Positions 22,562 through 34,834 of a DNA stretch of 64,000 bases are shown piece after piece; position 1 is the stretch's first letter, and each line of letters opens with the position of its first letter. Source of the stretch: Cudoniella acicularis (lineage: Eukaryota > Ascomycota > Leotiomycetes > Helotiales > Helotiaceae); the NCBI GenBank assembly GCA_013054445.1, contig JAAMPI010000089.1:1-64000 (forward strand), in the 5' to 3' direction. The notes under the pieces are model-generated. The model was not told the DNA's origin, did not search any database, and saw only the letters and a list, made by a program, of their open reading frames with translations. A program made the translations under genes and the position numbers.

Positions 22562-23166
22562 GGTTGTTGAAATTTCTGGTTTGTAGATTGAATACCGCTA
22601 GAACACAAAGCGATAAATGGAATGGGGTGAAGTAAGACTAAGTAAGAAGACAGAGCGCGATGTCGGAACATATATATATTTTCGAACCGTGGCAACAACC
22701 GAGGAGAATGGTTTCACGTGACATCCCTGAAAGAGTGCGAGATATCCCCGACCTTCGCCGAGAAGAATCTCCTGATTCTGTGACCAATACCAGTAACTTC
22801 TGCTTCATTTCCCCTACTCATGACTGTCACTTCAATTTATTCACTGAGATAAACCGGGAAGTGAGGGTATTCGGTCAGGTAAGCGGGATTCGGGATTGAT
22901 CGGCTACTGGTGAAAGTTACCAAAACAGATTTTTTCCCTCACTTTGTGTCAGGAGAATCCAACGGTTTTGGCTCCTTGCTTTGAAGAGCTAGTTTTCCTT
23001 GCCCATTTTCGGATCTGTTGATAGTGTTCTTATTGCTGATTTGTACCCTGAACAAAACAACTCCACCATGAACACTATTCAAGAATATAGCCACTTCTCG
23101 CGATACAGGCCAATATACCTTCAAGCCCTCACTCCGAGTTAACTAGTGATAGGCGGGGGACTGTTA
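22562..23166. other. Intergenic region with a 2EXR-like fragment
   Basis: Contains the possible gene fragment at 22660-22899 on the + strand (listed separately) and the 3' flank of qutR. Confidence 0.4.
22660..22899 (+). pseudogene. Possible fragment of a 2EXR-domain gene
   Basis: A 79-codon frame ends with FNLFTEINREVRVFGQ, close to the opening of the fungal 2EXR domain (F-x-L-F-x-E-L-P-x-E-I-R). A GT donor follows at once, but I find no continuing exon before qutR. Probably a relic. Confidence 0.3.
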
Positions 23167-25630
23167 TCATTCATATCGGTGGTAATTCTGCATGACTTCG
23201 AGTCTCATGCGACTCTTTGGGGCCTTCCTCCCTGTCATTAACTCGAATTGAGCTATTGCTTGCTCAGGCAATACTTCTAATCCGTCAACGATAACCCATG
23301 CTGGTTTTGTCTCTTCACGAACTCGACGAATCTGCTTTAATAACGGAGTATCAAGTGGCAGATATGCAAGCTAATGCTGTGAGAAAATGTCAATTCAGGA
23401 ATATGGCGAATCTTACCTCAACTACTACTCCACCCGTGGGGCTGCCTAACCACTGCATTGGCATTTCAAAGTTTGCTGGAGCTTGATTGGCAACACTTCT
23501 TGCTGGAACACAAGAAATAATGATAGTCGGCAGTCTATATCCTGCTGGCCAATCCTCATGAATGGACCTTAGGACATGAACAATCTTCCCATCGCTCGTT
23601 AGCCCGCCAGCCCAAGAATTGAAATGGCTTGCAACGTCTTGTGCATGCGCTTCGGTGCGATTGTACATAAATATCTTCCTACAGCCCAGTTGAATCAGGG
23701 CATAAACCGCAGCTCGGGCCATACCACCAGCTCCGATCACTATGGCGGTGGTTTTTGAAGGCTGCACGACATTTCTTGGTGAAATGTTTCGCCGAAGGCA
23801 TGTCAGAATTCCGATGAAATCAGTGTTGTCACCATAGTATGCAACAATTGAGCCAGCCCTGCTCCTCTGATTGGCTTGTCTTAGAAGTGATTGAATGCTG
23901 CCATCCAAAGGCCCGTTGTTCGGAAACATTCTCAAGGGAAGAAGGGTGTTAATTGCACCGATTGCCTTTGCATGGTAGCTTTTAGCAGCTACATGGCTGA
24001 GGATTTCCACTTTGAAAGGTTGTGTAATAGCGGCTCCTCCAAAGTTAGAGTCCTGGCAAAGCCGAAAAATGTCACCTAAGGATGTAACTTCCAGCGATTG
24101 AAAGTCGTTCTCCATCCCACAGACCCGATATGCAGCGGTGTGCATTGCTGGCGACAAACTATAGAAGACGCTCGCACCAAGATGGTAGAAATGTAGGGGA
24201 TCAAGAATGCGAGATTGGTAAAGACTCTGAACTGCCTCTGCTGCTGTAGGAAGAAATTGCCTTACTTGTGCTTTGCTGACAGTTGCTTGCATGATGGGGT
24301 GAGTAACTGGAGTGAAGATCTGGTTTGAGATCAATGAAGGGCGTCCATGCTCGCCCAAGTTGTAGGCAATGACAGGTAGGTGACCAGGAATTGCATTTAT
24401 CTTGGCCAAAAACTCTCTCGCTGTGTCATTATCTCTTGCTTTCGAGGTGGCTCTCACGAATCGTATCATATCACATCCTAAAGATTTCGCCCTTTGGTAT
24501 TGGATCATCCAAGACTCATCATCCCATCCCCATGAGTTTTCTTCCTGAGCCAAATGATGACCGATGATTTTTGTTGGGCCTGAACATCTGACAAGATGCG
24601 CGACACGGTCGGATGAGAACCTCAAGTCAACAACGATATATTCTACCCCAAGCCGAAGACCACACTCGAGCAGCTCAAAATAAGCATGCTCTTTGTCAAC
24701 CACGGACATTGGAGAATCTGCAAAGACATAATCCTCCATATGAAATATGATAGGGACCCCGAGCTTCCTCCGAATATTTGCGACCTGTTTTGCCATGATC
24801 CCTTGAAGATGAGGAGACCATATATCGATTTTCAGCTGCACAGCATCAGCGCCAGCTTCGAGTTCGGCCAAGTCGAGATCCGGAATACTCGAAAGTCGAA
24901 GAGATAGCGCGTAGGTATGTGATCTGCACTCTGGAGGAAGAGCTGCTATTGAAAATGGGCTCTCGAGACTGTTTCGGATGAGACCCTGCCCGGTCAAGAA
25001 GTCCAGGAAGTTCGAGAAGTCCTCTTTGACATTTTTCAGCCGAGATGACACGTTCCCTATTCCATTCTCTGGTGGAGTATCTGTGCCATCGCAACTGGGA
25101 TCATAGAGGTTATAATACTCCAAATTTGAACAGCTTCGATGGGATAAATCTGCCGCCTCTAGTCGAGCTGCCTCCTCCTCGCTAAGTCGCAGCAATGATC
25201 GTATTCTGTGGCTAGCTCGCGTAACGTATATGACCGGATTGGTCTTGGAGTATTCGCGGAGAGCTCTTTGGGCTTGATTCGAGAGACTGCCCATGCCACA
25301 CTCGATAATACAGCCAGACCGATGTTGCTCCAGCATCTGCTTTAGAATCTCCACGTTCCGTCTGTAGAACTCGTTGTTGCCATACTTCCGGAGAAATTCG
25401 CCCCTGGAAATTCCTGTAGTTTCTTGGAAGTAATGGTCTTCTGTAATCAGGCGACGCCCGAGGTGTGTTGCGCCGATAAACCCAAGTGTTCGCTTCCCAG
25501 CACCACGAGATCCGATCAGGACGATAGAAGCATTCGAGGGGAATTGTCGAATGCTTGGCGTCTGAGGCTTAGAGTCCAGCCTCAAAGACGATCCCAGTGA
25601 GGGATACTCAAGTTGAGTTTCGACAGCCAT
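23167..25630 (-). CDS. qutR: Quinate pathway repressor (QutR/Qa-1S type)
   Basis: Model: 25630-23417 and 23370-23167 on the reverse strand; 805 residues. It is homologous to the last three domains of the pentafunctional AROM protein: a shikimate-kinase-like part with Walker A GSRGAGKR (40-47), a type I 3-dehydroquinase-like part (about 230-470), and a shikimate-dehydrogenase-like part (about 475-805) with SLSP, ITQPFK, GDNTDF and the nucleotide-binding VIGAGGMARAAVYA. In the dehydroquinase part the segment that normally carries the Schiff-base lysine reads DMIRFVRAT, without that Lys, which fits loss of catalysis and a sensing/repressor role. In Aspergillus and Neurospora this protein keeps QutA inactive without quinate. 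It is divergent from qutA with 632 bp between. Acts in the nucleus or cytosol. Confidence 0.92.
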
Positions 25631-26262
25631 TGAAGATTGCGACTCGTGAAGATCATGATCTGGTTTCGACGTGTTGTTGACAAGGCCCGGTTGGAAGTTG
25701 GAGCACCTTCGGATGGAGAACTCAACGAAGACACGGGTCTTAGGCTGAAATCTGCTGGGAGAGCAAAGACGCCTTTCTCACACGAGTCACAACCACGGGA
25801 CAACTTCTTTGAGGTGATATCGCCTGGTTCAAGCCGAGGAAGGGGAGGTGGAGTGTCAAGAAATGGATGACTAAGCGGTTGAAGAGTGGAAGAAGACTTT
25901 TCCGGCTTCACATCTCCACACTTTGGGGAGCGCGGGGTGCTTTGGCAACAGGACGCCTGCCATTCGCCGCGACTCATCTCGTGCTCTCCGCTCTCAGATC
26001 CGACTAACGGCGCGGAGAATCCTCACCTCGACGGCGTAAGGAAAACCGCATGCCAAAACGATATACTCGTACAGCCTTCGAAATTGCAGAGGGAAACCCT
26101 CGGAGGCGCGACAACTCATTCCGCTGACCATCACAAGTGCGATCCTGCGATTGACCCTGCGACTGCATCTCCGCATATGTGTATGTGCGCCTTTTGCAAC
26201 CTGCCCTTTGGGCGATTCCCGCTCGAGCTGGCCACGTATCAACGGCATAAAGAAACGTGGTG
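25631..26262. promoter_or_regulatory. Divergent promoter region of qutR and qutA
   Basis: 632 bp separate the two starts. By eye I found no perfect copy of the GGRTAA-N4-TTATCC site bound by QutA/Qa-1F. The + strand is partly open here, but those frames have no recognisable product. Confidence 0.55.
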
Positions 26263-29089
26263 ATGGCACGTCAGTCCGAGCCAGGGCCGGGAAGGGAACT
26301 GTCAACAGCTGGAGAAGATGAAGGCTTGGCACCAAAATCGAAGCCGTCAAAGCAGCCTCCTAGAAAACGAGTTTCACAAGCATGTGACAGGTGCCGCAGC
26401 AGGAAGGACAAGTGCGATGGCAAGAAACCTGCCTGTTCCACTTGTACATCCAACGGACGAACATGCTCCTACGACGCCAATGTGAAAAAGAGAGGCCTTC
26501 CCGAAGGCTACGTTCGAGGCCTGGAGAAGCTATGGGGATTGGCAATACGGGACGTGAACGAAATCGAGGAAAATATGCTAGACGCCCTAAATGGAGATGA
26601 AGAGTCGGATAATAGCCCCGCTAGGACTTGGAGCGATGAGACAAATTCGGAGAATTTGGTCAATATATGGAGAAAATCTCAATTGTCAAGAGAACTGGAG
26701 AGGGTGCTATCATCTGTGGAGCCAGTCTCGGAGAGTAGCAAACGAAAAAGGCTGGACTCGGATGTTCAAGGGACGAAGAAGACAGGTATGGGTGCGGCTG
26801 CATCGCTCATGTCGAATTCTCAGCATATTATAGAAGATCGCACAGACCCAAATTTGGGATGGGCTGAAAAGCAATTCGACATGAAGGCCCCAAGTGAAGT
26901 TATTGAGCCCTCCAATCTTCCAGATATTGCAACTAGTGGACACCATGAACTCAAGGACTCCAATTCGATTTTGACTCCATCGTACTATCATGGCGGAGTT
27001 ACGGGTGGCACTCCTGCTTCAAGCCATGAATTGCCAGATCTCCCTTCAGAGACATGGCACTTGTTGGATGTGTATTTCAACTACACTCATATATGGCTGC
27101 CAATCATAGAAAAGCATGATCTTCTTCGGACTTCCTATCAATATTCCCAAAGCCATAATACAACATCGGCTTCTGGAGACCAGGCGGCATTATGGGCGGC
27201 AATAGCATACTCAAAATTTCAGCACAGAGCAATCAACAATATACCAAGAGCCTTAGGCGCCCTCAAAGATATGGTTTGGACTGCTGAGAGGATGTATGCA
27301 CAAGCAAGAGCCCTGGTGCCCAATGAAGAAGGTACCTTGGAGCTTGGGCATGTCCAAGCTCTACTCATACTTGCTCTTGCAAACATCGGCATGGGCCACT
27401 TAAGTCGAGCATGGTCTCTAGTTGGACAAGCCGTACGTGCTGCAGTGGACTTGGGCCTTGACAAGGTGCAAGATCCCGTTTCCTCGCGGCCCAGATCGAG
27501 GGCCAAGCATGTCTTCCTAGGCTGTTTTGTTTTGGATACAATTATTGCAGCCCGTTTAAGTCGTCGTCCACATTTGCGAGCCGAGGATGTGGAAGCTGTA
27601 GGATCAATCGATGAGGATGGGTTGGAAGAATGGGACCCGTGGAACGATTGCCTTTCCGTCCGTAGAGGAAGCTCCGGAGCCTCTCGAATTCCTGCCTCGA
27701 TACTGAGTACTTTTAATCGGCTTGTACAAGTTCTTCAAATTTTGAACGAAGCTGTTTGTGCCCCACGAAGAGGAAGTACATTGAAACTCAGCACCAGTCT
27801 TCTGGAGAAGTTACATATTTGGAGCCAAAGGCAGTCGCCGCCATTATATTTCGATTCATTCGCCATGAGAAGCGAGCAGGTTGCACCGTTACTTCCTCAC
27901 CATTACCATCTACATACCACATATTTCACTACACTCGCGACATCCCAACTTCTTTCTCACAACTTCAGTCAGGATGGTGTTAATTTAGAGCCATGTACAC
28001 GGTCCGCTCGTCAGATATCAGAATTGATCAAACAGCATTCGACCAATTTTGGTCTCCTTATTGTTCCACCCACCTACGAATTCTTCATAAAAAGTGCTTA
28101 TGACATTGTCAATGAGGTTCAAGGCAGCATAGACAACACGCATATTGCTCTTAATGATTGGAAACATAACCTTGACGTATGCCTGGATGCTATGGAGCCT
28201 GCCTGGTCTGTGTTTGATGCTTTACGGGATTCAGTCTCCTATAGATCGCCACGTCAAGGTCGGAGAGAAAGCGAAGTAGCCTTTGATCTCATCAGCGGAG
28301 TGAACCAGACGGTAGATACACCAATTTCAGCCCAGACACCTCAGAGCATAGCGAGTTTCGAAACAGGTGGTGCATATAGTCCTCACATTTTTATGTCACA
28401 GGGAAACACGCAACGGCCGAGAACCATGAGCCATACCACAAAAGCAGTACCACCCCGATCGTCACAAAGAACACAGTCTTTTGGTCGAACATCTGGCCCT
28501 GGGTTGCCTTTACCACCAAGTATCTACCAGGATTCCAGATCTGTGATCAATCGTAGTAACACAATCACATCTCAAGTATCATCTAGGAACATTGAGGGAG
28601 GTTTGACTGGTAACTATACGCCTTTAGATCAATCTCAATTACTAGACACCCAAATTCAAAACACCATGTCAACAGCGTCTGATACGGAAACCGATCCTTT
28701 GTCCAACGAATTTGCGGCGCTCGATGCCATGGAATGGTATGACACATCCATATCCTACTATTCAGCTACTAACGTTGTCTAGGACTGGTAATTGGGACCA
28801 GAGCCTTTTAAATCTAGGTTTTACCGATCGAGGAAATATGAACCAAGACTTTTATGCATTTTGTCAGGAACCAGATCCTCTTCATCCGAATAATGTGTTT
28901 CAGCAACTTGTAGCAAGTTCGAACGCCGAGGCCACGAATTTCTTTGGTGGCTCAGGGCTCAATAGTATGGGTTTGAATGGTTATGGCATGGTTTCTGGTG
29001 ACGAGCATGAGGGTATCGAAGCAGGACAAATTCTGCAGGCCTTAAGTGCAGCTGAAGATCAAAGGACGTCTGGCAGAGTAAACATGTGA
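26263..29089 (+). CDS. qutA: Quinate pathway activator, Zn2Cys6 transcription factor (QutA/Qa-1F type)
   Basis: Exons 26263-28736 and 28783-29089; 926 residues. The N-terminal binuclear zinc cluster is complete: C41, C44, C51, C58, C61 and C68 in ACDRCRSRKDKCDGKKPACS and onward. It is followed by RGLPEGYVRGLEKLWGL, typical of QutA. The fungal-specific regulatory domain starts near residue 262 (TWHLLDVYFNYTHIWLPII). Long Ser/Thr/Gln-rich stretches follow, and an acidic C-terminus is encoded by the second exon. The start is ATG 26263; two GTG codons lie in frame just upstream. Binds promoters of the quinate genes as an activator. The divergent pairing with qutR is as in other quinate clusters. 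Confidence 0.92.
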
Positions 29090-29612
29090 GCAGCAGTCCG
29101 GTTAGGATTTCAGGCATAGGTTTCAAAAAGCCTGAAGCTCATATGACCCGAAAGAGAAAGGAAGTTACCCATATATCTAGTTTCGAGTCTTGTCTTATAT
29201 CCAGCGCCGAAAAGTCTCACTACGGGCACTCTGGACTTTGCCATGAATCGTGTGATGCAATTCCCCCGCACTTACCAGCAAATCTTGACTCGGAAGCAAA
29301 ACAACGCTTGCTTGTTTCCATAAAAACGTCCATCTGCAGGACAATTTTGCAACCCTTTTAAATAAAGCAAAGAGGGACAATCACTTCCTTAAATACATCA
29401 CTACAGCACTGAAACGCCCCCTATCCCCACTGTATCGGCCGGTAGAACGCTCAGCCCGCCTTGCCCCACCAGACGCCTATCCGCGCCTTGCATCGGCGGA
29501 TGTTGTCTAGCACTCCACTCCTGAATCTGACTGCTTTCCCGTCACAAAATTTCCATATCCATCTCTGAATATTCCAATACTACCTATATACCGCTCCAAT
29601 TGAGAATTCGGA
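29090..29612. other. qutA-qutG intergenic region
   Basis: No supported gene; probable terminator of qutA and promoter of qutG. Confidence 0.4.
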
Positions 29613-31188
29613 ATGGCGCATTCAATGAGTGATGCAGAGCTCAAGGATATATACACCTTTGCCCTAGATGTCGGGAGGCGAGCGGGCAAGATACTGATTG
29701 ATGGCGTAGATAAGCGAACGGGAGAGTCGAGTAAGAGGGAAGAGGGAGAGGGGAAAGTGGAGGAGAAGATGAATGCTGTGGATATTGTTACGCAGACTGA
29801 TTTAGGTTTGTCTTCTCCCTTTTTCTTGGGGTCGGCTTAATGTGGGAAAAACGAGAATTGAGTCAATTGATGGAGAACATGTAAGGCTGATGGGATTTTG
29901 TGACGGTAGATGTGGAGGCTTTTGTGAAAGATGAGATTGTGAAGAGATTTCCTGAGCATAAGTGAGTCCTTCTTTTCTTCCAGAGCACTTCCCCTTTTTA
30001 TCTGAAGTTCCCTCCACGTGACTCCCCTCCTATTTCCTTTTCTTTCCAAAATTCCCACTAACTAGTAAATCCAGATTCATTGGAGAAGAAACCTACAGCG
30101 CAGGTGCCTCCCGAGACTATCTCATTGGCAGTGAACCGACATGGTGTCTGGACCCCCTTGACGGGACCGTAAACTACACTCATCTGTTTCCTATGTTCTG
30201 TGTGAGCATTGCTTTCTGCTTGAATGGAATTCCCATTGTGGGGGTTATTTATCAACCCGTGCTGGATACTACGTATTCTGCTTTGGTGGGTTATGGTGCT
30301 TGGTGAGTCGGAAACTTCATGTTTTTTCTTTTCAATTGCTTGTTTTTTGGCCAGACTCTCATTAGGGAACGCTTCTATTGTCGATTTCGAAAAGATCATC
30401 GACGGTGTATTTCCCATCCTTTCTCAATGCCTAATTACTCATGTTTCCTCACCCAATACACTTCCTAACCATAAAAAACAGGCAAGACGACAGCCATCCC
30501 CACAAAACCAGAAAAAGCCTCCCCCTGGTCAACACTCCAAAACAGGTCCTCCCAGCAAATGCACCCAAAGGCTGCATCTTCAGCTGCGAATGGGGAAAAG
30601 ACAGACGAGATACCGAAGGAGGGAATATGTGGAGGAAAGTTAACAGCTTTGTTAATATGGCTGCGGAAATTGGGGGACGGGGCGGAAAAGGGGGAATGGT
30701 TCATGGGGTGAGGAGCTTGGGGAGGTGAGTTTCTTGATACTTTTCATTTGTGATTTGGTTAAGTTGGGATGTGGCTATTTTGAGGAAGTGGAGAGCAGGT
30801 GCTAATAAAGGTATCTGGTAGTGCAACTTTAGATCTCGCATACGTCGCAGCGGGTTCTTTCGATATCTGGTGGGAAGGTGGATGTTGGGAATGGTGCAGT
30901 TTTCTTCCTCTCCTTGACCATCAACTCCAATGACTAACTCAAGACAGGGACGTGGCAGCAGGAATCTGCATCCTAAGAGAAGCAGGTGGTCTCATCACCA
31001 CAGCTAACCCACCGCCAAACCCAGAGACAGACCCAATTGAAGAGGTGCGACTAGGAAGTCGCTTGTACCTGGCAATTCGACCAGCTGGAGATAGTGAAAA
31101 GGAGACGGGAAGACAGGCACAAGAAAGAGTTGTGAGGGAAACGTGGAAGAGAGTGCTGAAGTTAGATTATACGCGTCCTGGAGCGTGA
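29613..31188 (+). CDS. qutG: Inositol-monophosphatase-family protein of the quinate cluster (QutG/Qa-x type)
   Basis: Six exons: 29613-29805, 29910-29961, 30075-30302, 30482-30724, 30822-30893, 30948-31188; 342 residues. It has the family's metal-binding motifs: IGEETYSAG, WCLDPLDGTVNYTH and WEWDVAAGICILREAGG. Mg-dependent phosphatase activity is therefore plausible. QutG is a standing but functionally unclear member of fungal quinate clusters. All exon phases agree. Its 3' end converges on qutD with 233 bp between. Confidence 0.9.
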
Positions 31189-31421
31189 AGTAAGCTATTT
31201 CATAGATATATATATCTATAGATCGTGGGGTTGATAAAAAAACTGATTTGACAACAGTCGTAAGAAATTATAAAGTATCATACGGCATTTCAACAATCCT
31301 CTCTACATACGCAATGGCATATTGATACATCCCATCCCGCTAGTCCATTCCCAAAAAATCACAATCTATTCCCATCTACAGACTTTTCCAACCACATACC
31401 CAAACCAGCCAGCCAGCCAGC

Positions 31422-33474
31422 TTATACCTCCTCCAAGTGCGACGCCTTCTCAGCCAAGTTATCTTTGTCCAAACTGAGCCCACTTCCATCGACATTCCTC
31501 CTGAACATCTCCTCGTCCTCTCCCAATTCTCGCATAACAACTGCGTGGGCATCTCTGGCCTTCAACTCATTCGAGAACAAGCGATCCATGCTCTCCAGTG
31601 GGACACCCTTCGTCTCAGGCAGGAGGAAGAACACGAAGACGATGGAGCAGATCATTAGACTGGCGAAGAAGAAATAAACTCCGTAGCCCATAGCCGTGAA
31701 CATCTGTTCTGTGAATCTGGCAACCAGGAAGTTGAACAGCCAGTTGGATGCAGCGGCGCAAGCTTGTCCGAGTGTGCGGACATTCTGGGGGAACATCTCG
31801 GAGTTGTAGACCCAAGGGGTGCCGTTCCAGGACGGAGTGTAGAAAATAGTCCAAAGATAGAAGAAGGCTATGGCGGAGATGCCACCGCTAGACATTCCTC
31901 CTGTTGAAGGGTGGTTTGTAGGGTCGGCGATCTTGATATAGGCTCCTACGTAGTAGAGACAGACCGCACCACCAAAGGCACCATACATCAACAGATTTCT
32001 GCGACCGAAATTATCGATGAGGAAGAAGAGCCAAATGATTGTCACCACTGCCTTGACGACACCGAAAACACCGGTGGTGAGAAGACTGGTGTTTGTACCT
32101 GTGACGCCAATACTCTTGAATACTGTTGGAGAGTAGTAATTGATGGCGTTGATTCCGGAAGTATTTTGCCAGAAAAAGAGAGCACAACCAAGGAAGAATC
32201 GGTAGGTGACTTTGCGGTCGCTCCAAAGCGCTTGGAAGGGTTGCCAGAAACCTAAGCCTACAGTGCTATGTTGATGTTCCAGAGCCGCGTCAATGGCTGC
32301 GACTTCTTCCAACATGTAAATCTCGTCTTGAGAAAGCTTTCGGATCCAGCAGAGATTTTTAAGGGCCTTGGGTCGTTGACCTCGGGTCATGAGCCAACGT
32401 GGGGACTCTTTGATGAAGAAGAGGCCAATAAACATCAGACCAGCTGGGATAATTTGAATCTAGGACACTTAGTATTGATATTGGAAAAACTGTAGGAAGG
32501 GGCTTACTGCAAACGGGATGATCCATTGCTCATGTGTCTCGGCCATCGTAACGGAAACTCCATACTTGAATTCAAGTTAGTTTATGCTGTTTTCCAATCA
32601 ATTTTTGCTTTACTTACGTTAATCCAGAATCCAACCACACCTCCTATTTGCCAGCCCATCTCGTATAGGCCAACAAGACTGTGGAGTATTAGCATTTTCT
32701 GAAATTAAAAGATAAAAGACCGACCACAAGAAAGGAAGCCAATATAATGGAGCTCAAGCAAGCAAAAATATTTGTTGTTTGTTTGACTTACCGTCCTCGA
32801 ATTGCAGGAGGTGCAAGTTCCGAAATGTAAATAGGGGTAAGGTTGGAAGCTCCTCCAACTCCAATACCAGCCAGAACTCGGCCGGCATAAATCAACCCAA
32901 GACCTCGCGATCCATTGGCACCAAGCATAAGACCCGCTCCAAGAATGAATACGCCAGAGAATATCTGAAGACCCTTTTTGCGGCCAAGGTAATGTCCAGC
33001 TGCGTATGCGAAAAATGCGCCGAAGAACGCACCAGCTTGATACAAAGACACAATATTTTCGGATATAAGGTTGGCCTCATCCGTGCTATATTGTGACCAG
33101 TTGAATTCAGTTTGGAAGCTTTCCAAGGCGATCGTTCCTCCGATGAATGCAGAGTCATATCCGATCATAACAGCGCAGAACGCCGCTCTGTTGCCATGTT
33201 AGCCCATCCTCTTCTTCTGAATTATGAAGATCACTTACACTATGGCACAACCATAAACCCGGAACTGGAATTTATATTAGCACAAATTTATAAAATGGCA
33301 TTCGAGCCTCATGATATGTTATGCAAAATAAGCTTCAAGACACAGAAGGCGTCCTAGACCACATACATTGTAGACACATGGTGGCGTGGGCCGGTCTAGA
33401 ACATGTCAACACATATTTCTGCTAGCTCGGACGCCTCTATTCCACATACCTTCAACTAAAGTCAGGAGTCCCAT
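31422..33474 (-). CDS. qutD: Quinate permease, MFS (QutD/Qa-y type), seven exons
   Basis: Model on the reverse strand: 33474-33450, 33395-33367, 33264-33239, 33187-32792, 32678-32618, 32564-32508, 32459-31422; 543 residues. The first three exons are only 25, 29 and 26 nt and together encode MGLLTLVEDRPTPPCVYNFR, closely like the known N-terminus of this permease. Sugar-porter marks: GYDSAFIGGT, RGLGLIYAGRVLAGIGVGG, KESPRWLMTRGQRPKAL, NYYSPTVF, DNFGRRNLLMYG and PETKGVPLESMDRLF. Imports quinate at the plasma membrane. Divergent from the dehydrogenase gene at 34835 with about 1.36 kb between. Confidence 0.9.
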
Positions 33475-34834
33475 CGTGAGTGGTTTTGTCTCTTCTGTTG
33501 CAGAAGCTGTTTTTCACGAGGTGGGGACCAATCGAGAATGATGAAATTTTCTCCAAAGTTTAATTTCGACGAGGTAATAACAAGAGAAGTTGCACAACCA
33601 AAAGAGAGCGACGAGGGGAAAGGGGTCAGATGAAGTAGTCGGGCAAAACCTACAAGTCGTAACGGAACACCTATCTTATAACCAGCTTCTTAGGGGGGTG
33701 GATATTGCGTCCTTTTCCCCCAAGACGCCGGCGGGTCTGGGGACAACTCGGGGGATGTTGGGGTACGAGGATGAGGATGACAACCAGATCGGTAAGTTAG
33801 TCAGTTCGTGGGCCATCCCTCCCCGCCGAGTATTTTCCCTGACTCGTGATATGCGCACTCTCATCATCATGCGGAGAGGTGGACGTGGAGAAGGGCCCGG
33901 GGGCTGAAGATTTTTCCCTGGCGGAGGCGGCGGAGATTGTCTTGGGCTGCATCTTCCAGCACCCGAGGATTGGGCGCAGTGCGATCTGTCACTCATCACA
34001 ACCTGTTCGTGCTGATGTTCTCGTGATATTCTCCATTACAATCTTATCATGATCAAACAACTCTTCCAAGGTCAATCATAGTGGAAGATGCGAAGAATTC
34101 GAAGCCGTGGTCACGGTGCGGGGTGAAGTGTCTCGTTTTAGAGGGACCGAGATCTCCCCGTAGGCGACTTCAGGGGTTTGCTTTTTCCTCCGCTCCCCAA
34201 GTCCCCGCACCAAGCCAAGCCTTGCTGACCAGCCCAAGGAGTCCAGACAGCGGGTAAAGACTTACAAGAATGGCCCTCTCCCACTTTTCTGCGTCGTTTT
34301 GGGGATTCGTAAGACATGCAAGGCCATGTGCACTGAAGACTGGACACTCTGAAGTTTGGATCCCATTGCTAATTCGAGCTTGATCATTGATCATTTTGTT
34401 CTCCCGGTTATCTTAAAGTGGATTATCGGAATCTGAGACGTTTAGCTTTGGAGGCTGATATTGTTTCTTCCACCTGACTTGCCTCTTGCATATTCTATTC
34501 TGCTTGTCGTTCTATGATAAGAATCTTGGTATCCCCTAGGCACAGCTCAACAACTCTATTCGTTCCGGATAATTCGCTGTTAAGCTTGGAAAGAGGAGTC
34601 TCTAAAGGGATCTGAAGATTGACAAAACGGAAGTCAGCCGTGGACCCGTAAAGAGCTTCTTGCAGTTCAAACCAAACATCCATTCCGGGCTACTCGGCAA
34701 CTTCGACCCCTAACACAATATTGTCGGGTGAGAATTGGTCCTTACCAGCTCATAACTGCATCAAAAATCGATCTACAGCTTCGTCCGACACAGGGTACTC
34801 CTTGGGCTTATACACAAAATATCTCAACGCCAGG
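33475..34834. promoter_or_regulatory. qutD-qutB divergent intergenic region
   Basis: 1.36 kb likely to hold both promoters. A 62-codon ATG frame on the reverse strand (34495-34683) looks protein-like (STADFRFVNLQIPLETPL) but I cannot assign it. No clear QutA site was seen. Confidence 0.45.
34495..34683 (-). CDS. Unassigned short ORF in the qutD-qutB interval
   Basis: 62 codons from ATG to stop with balanced composition. No domain recognised. It could be a small gene, a relic, or chance. Confidence 0.2.
   Translation of the reverse strand: MDVWFELQEALYGSTADFRFVNLQIPLETPLSKLNSELSGTNRVVELCLGDTKILIIERQAE

Noticed and set aside
25582..26350. Several overlapping frames between qutR and qutA
   Set aside because: They lie in the divergent promoter and antisense to the two genes and show no recognisable protein.
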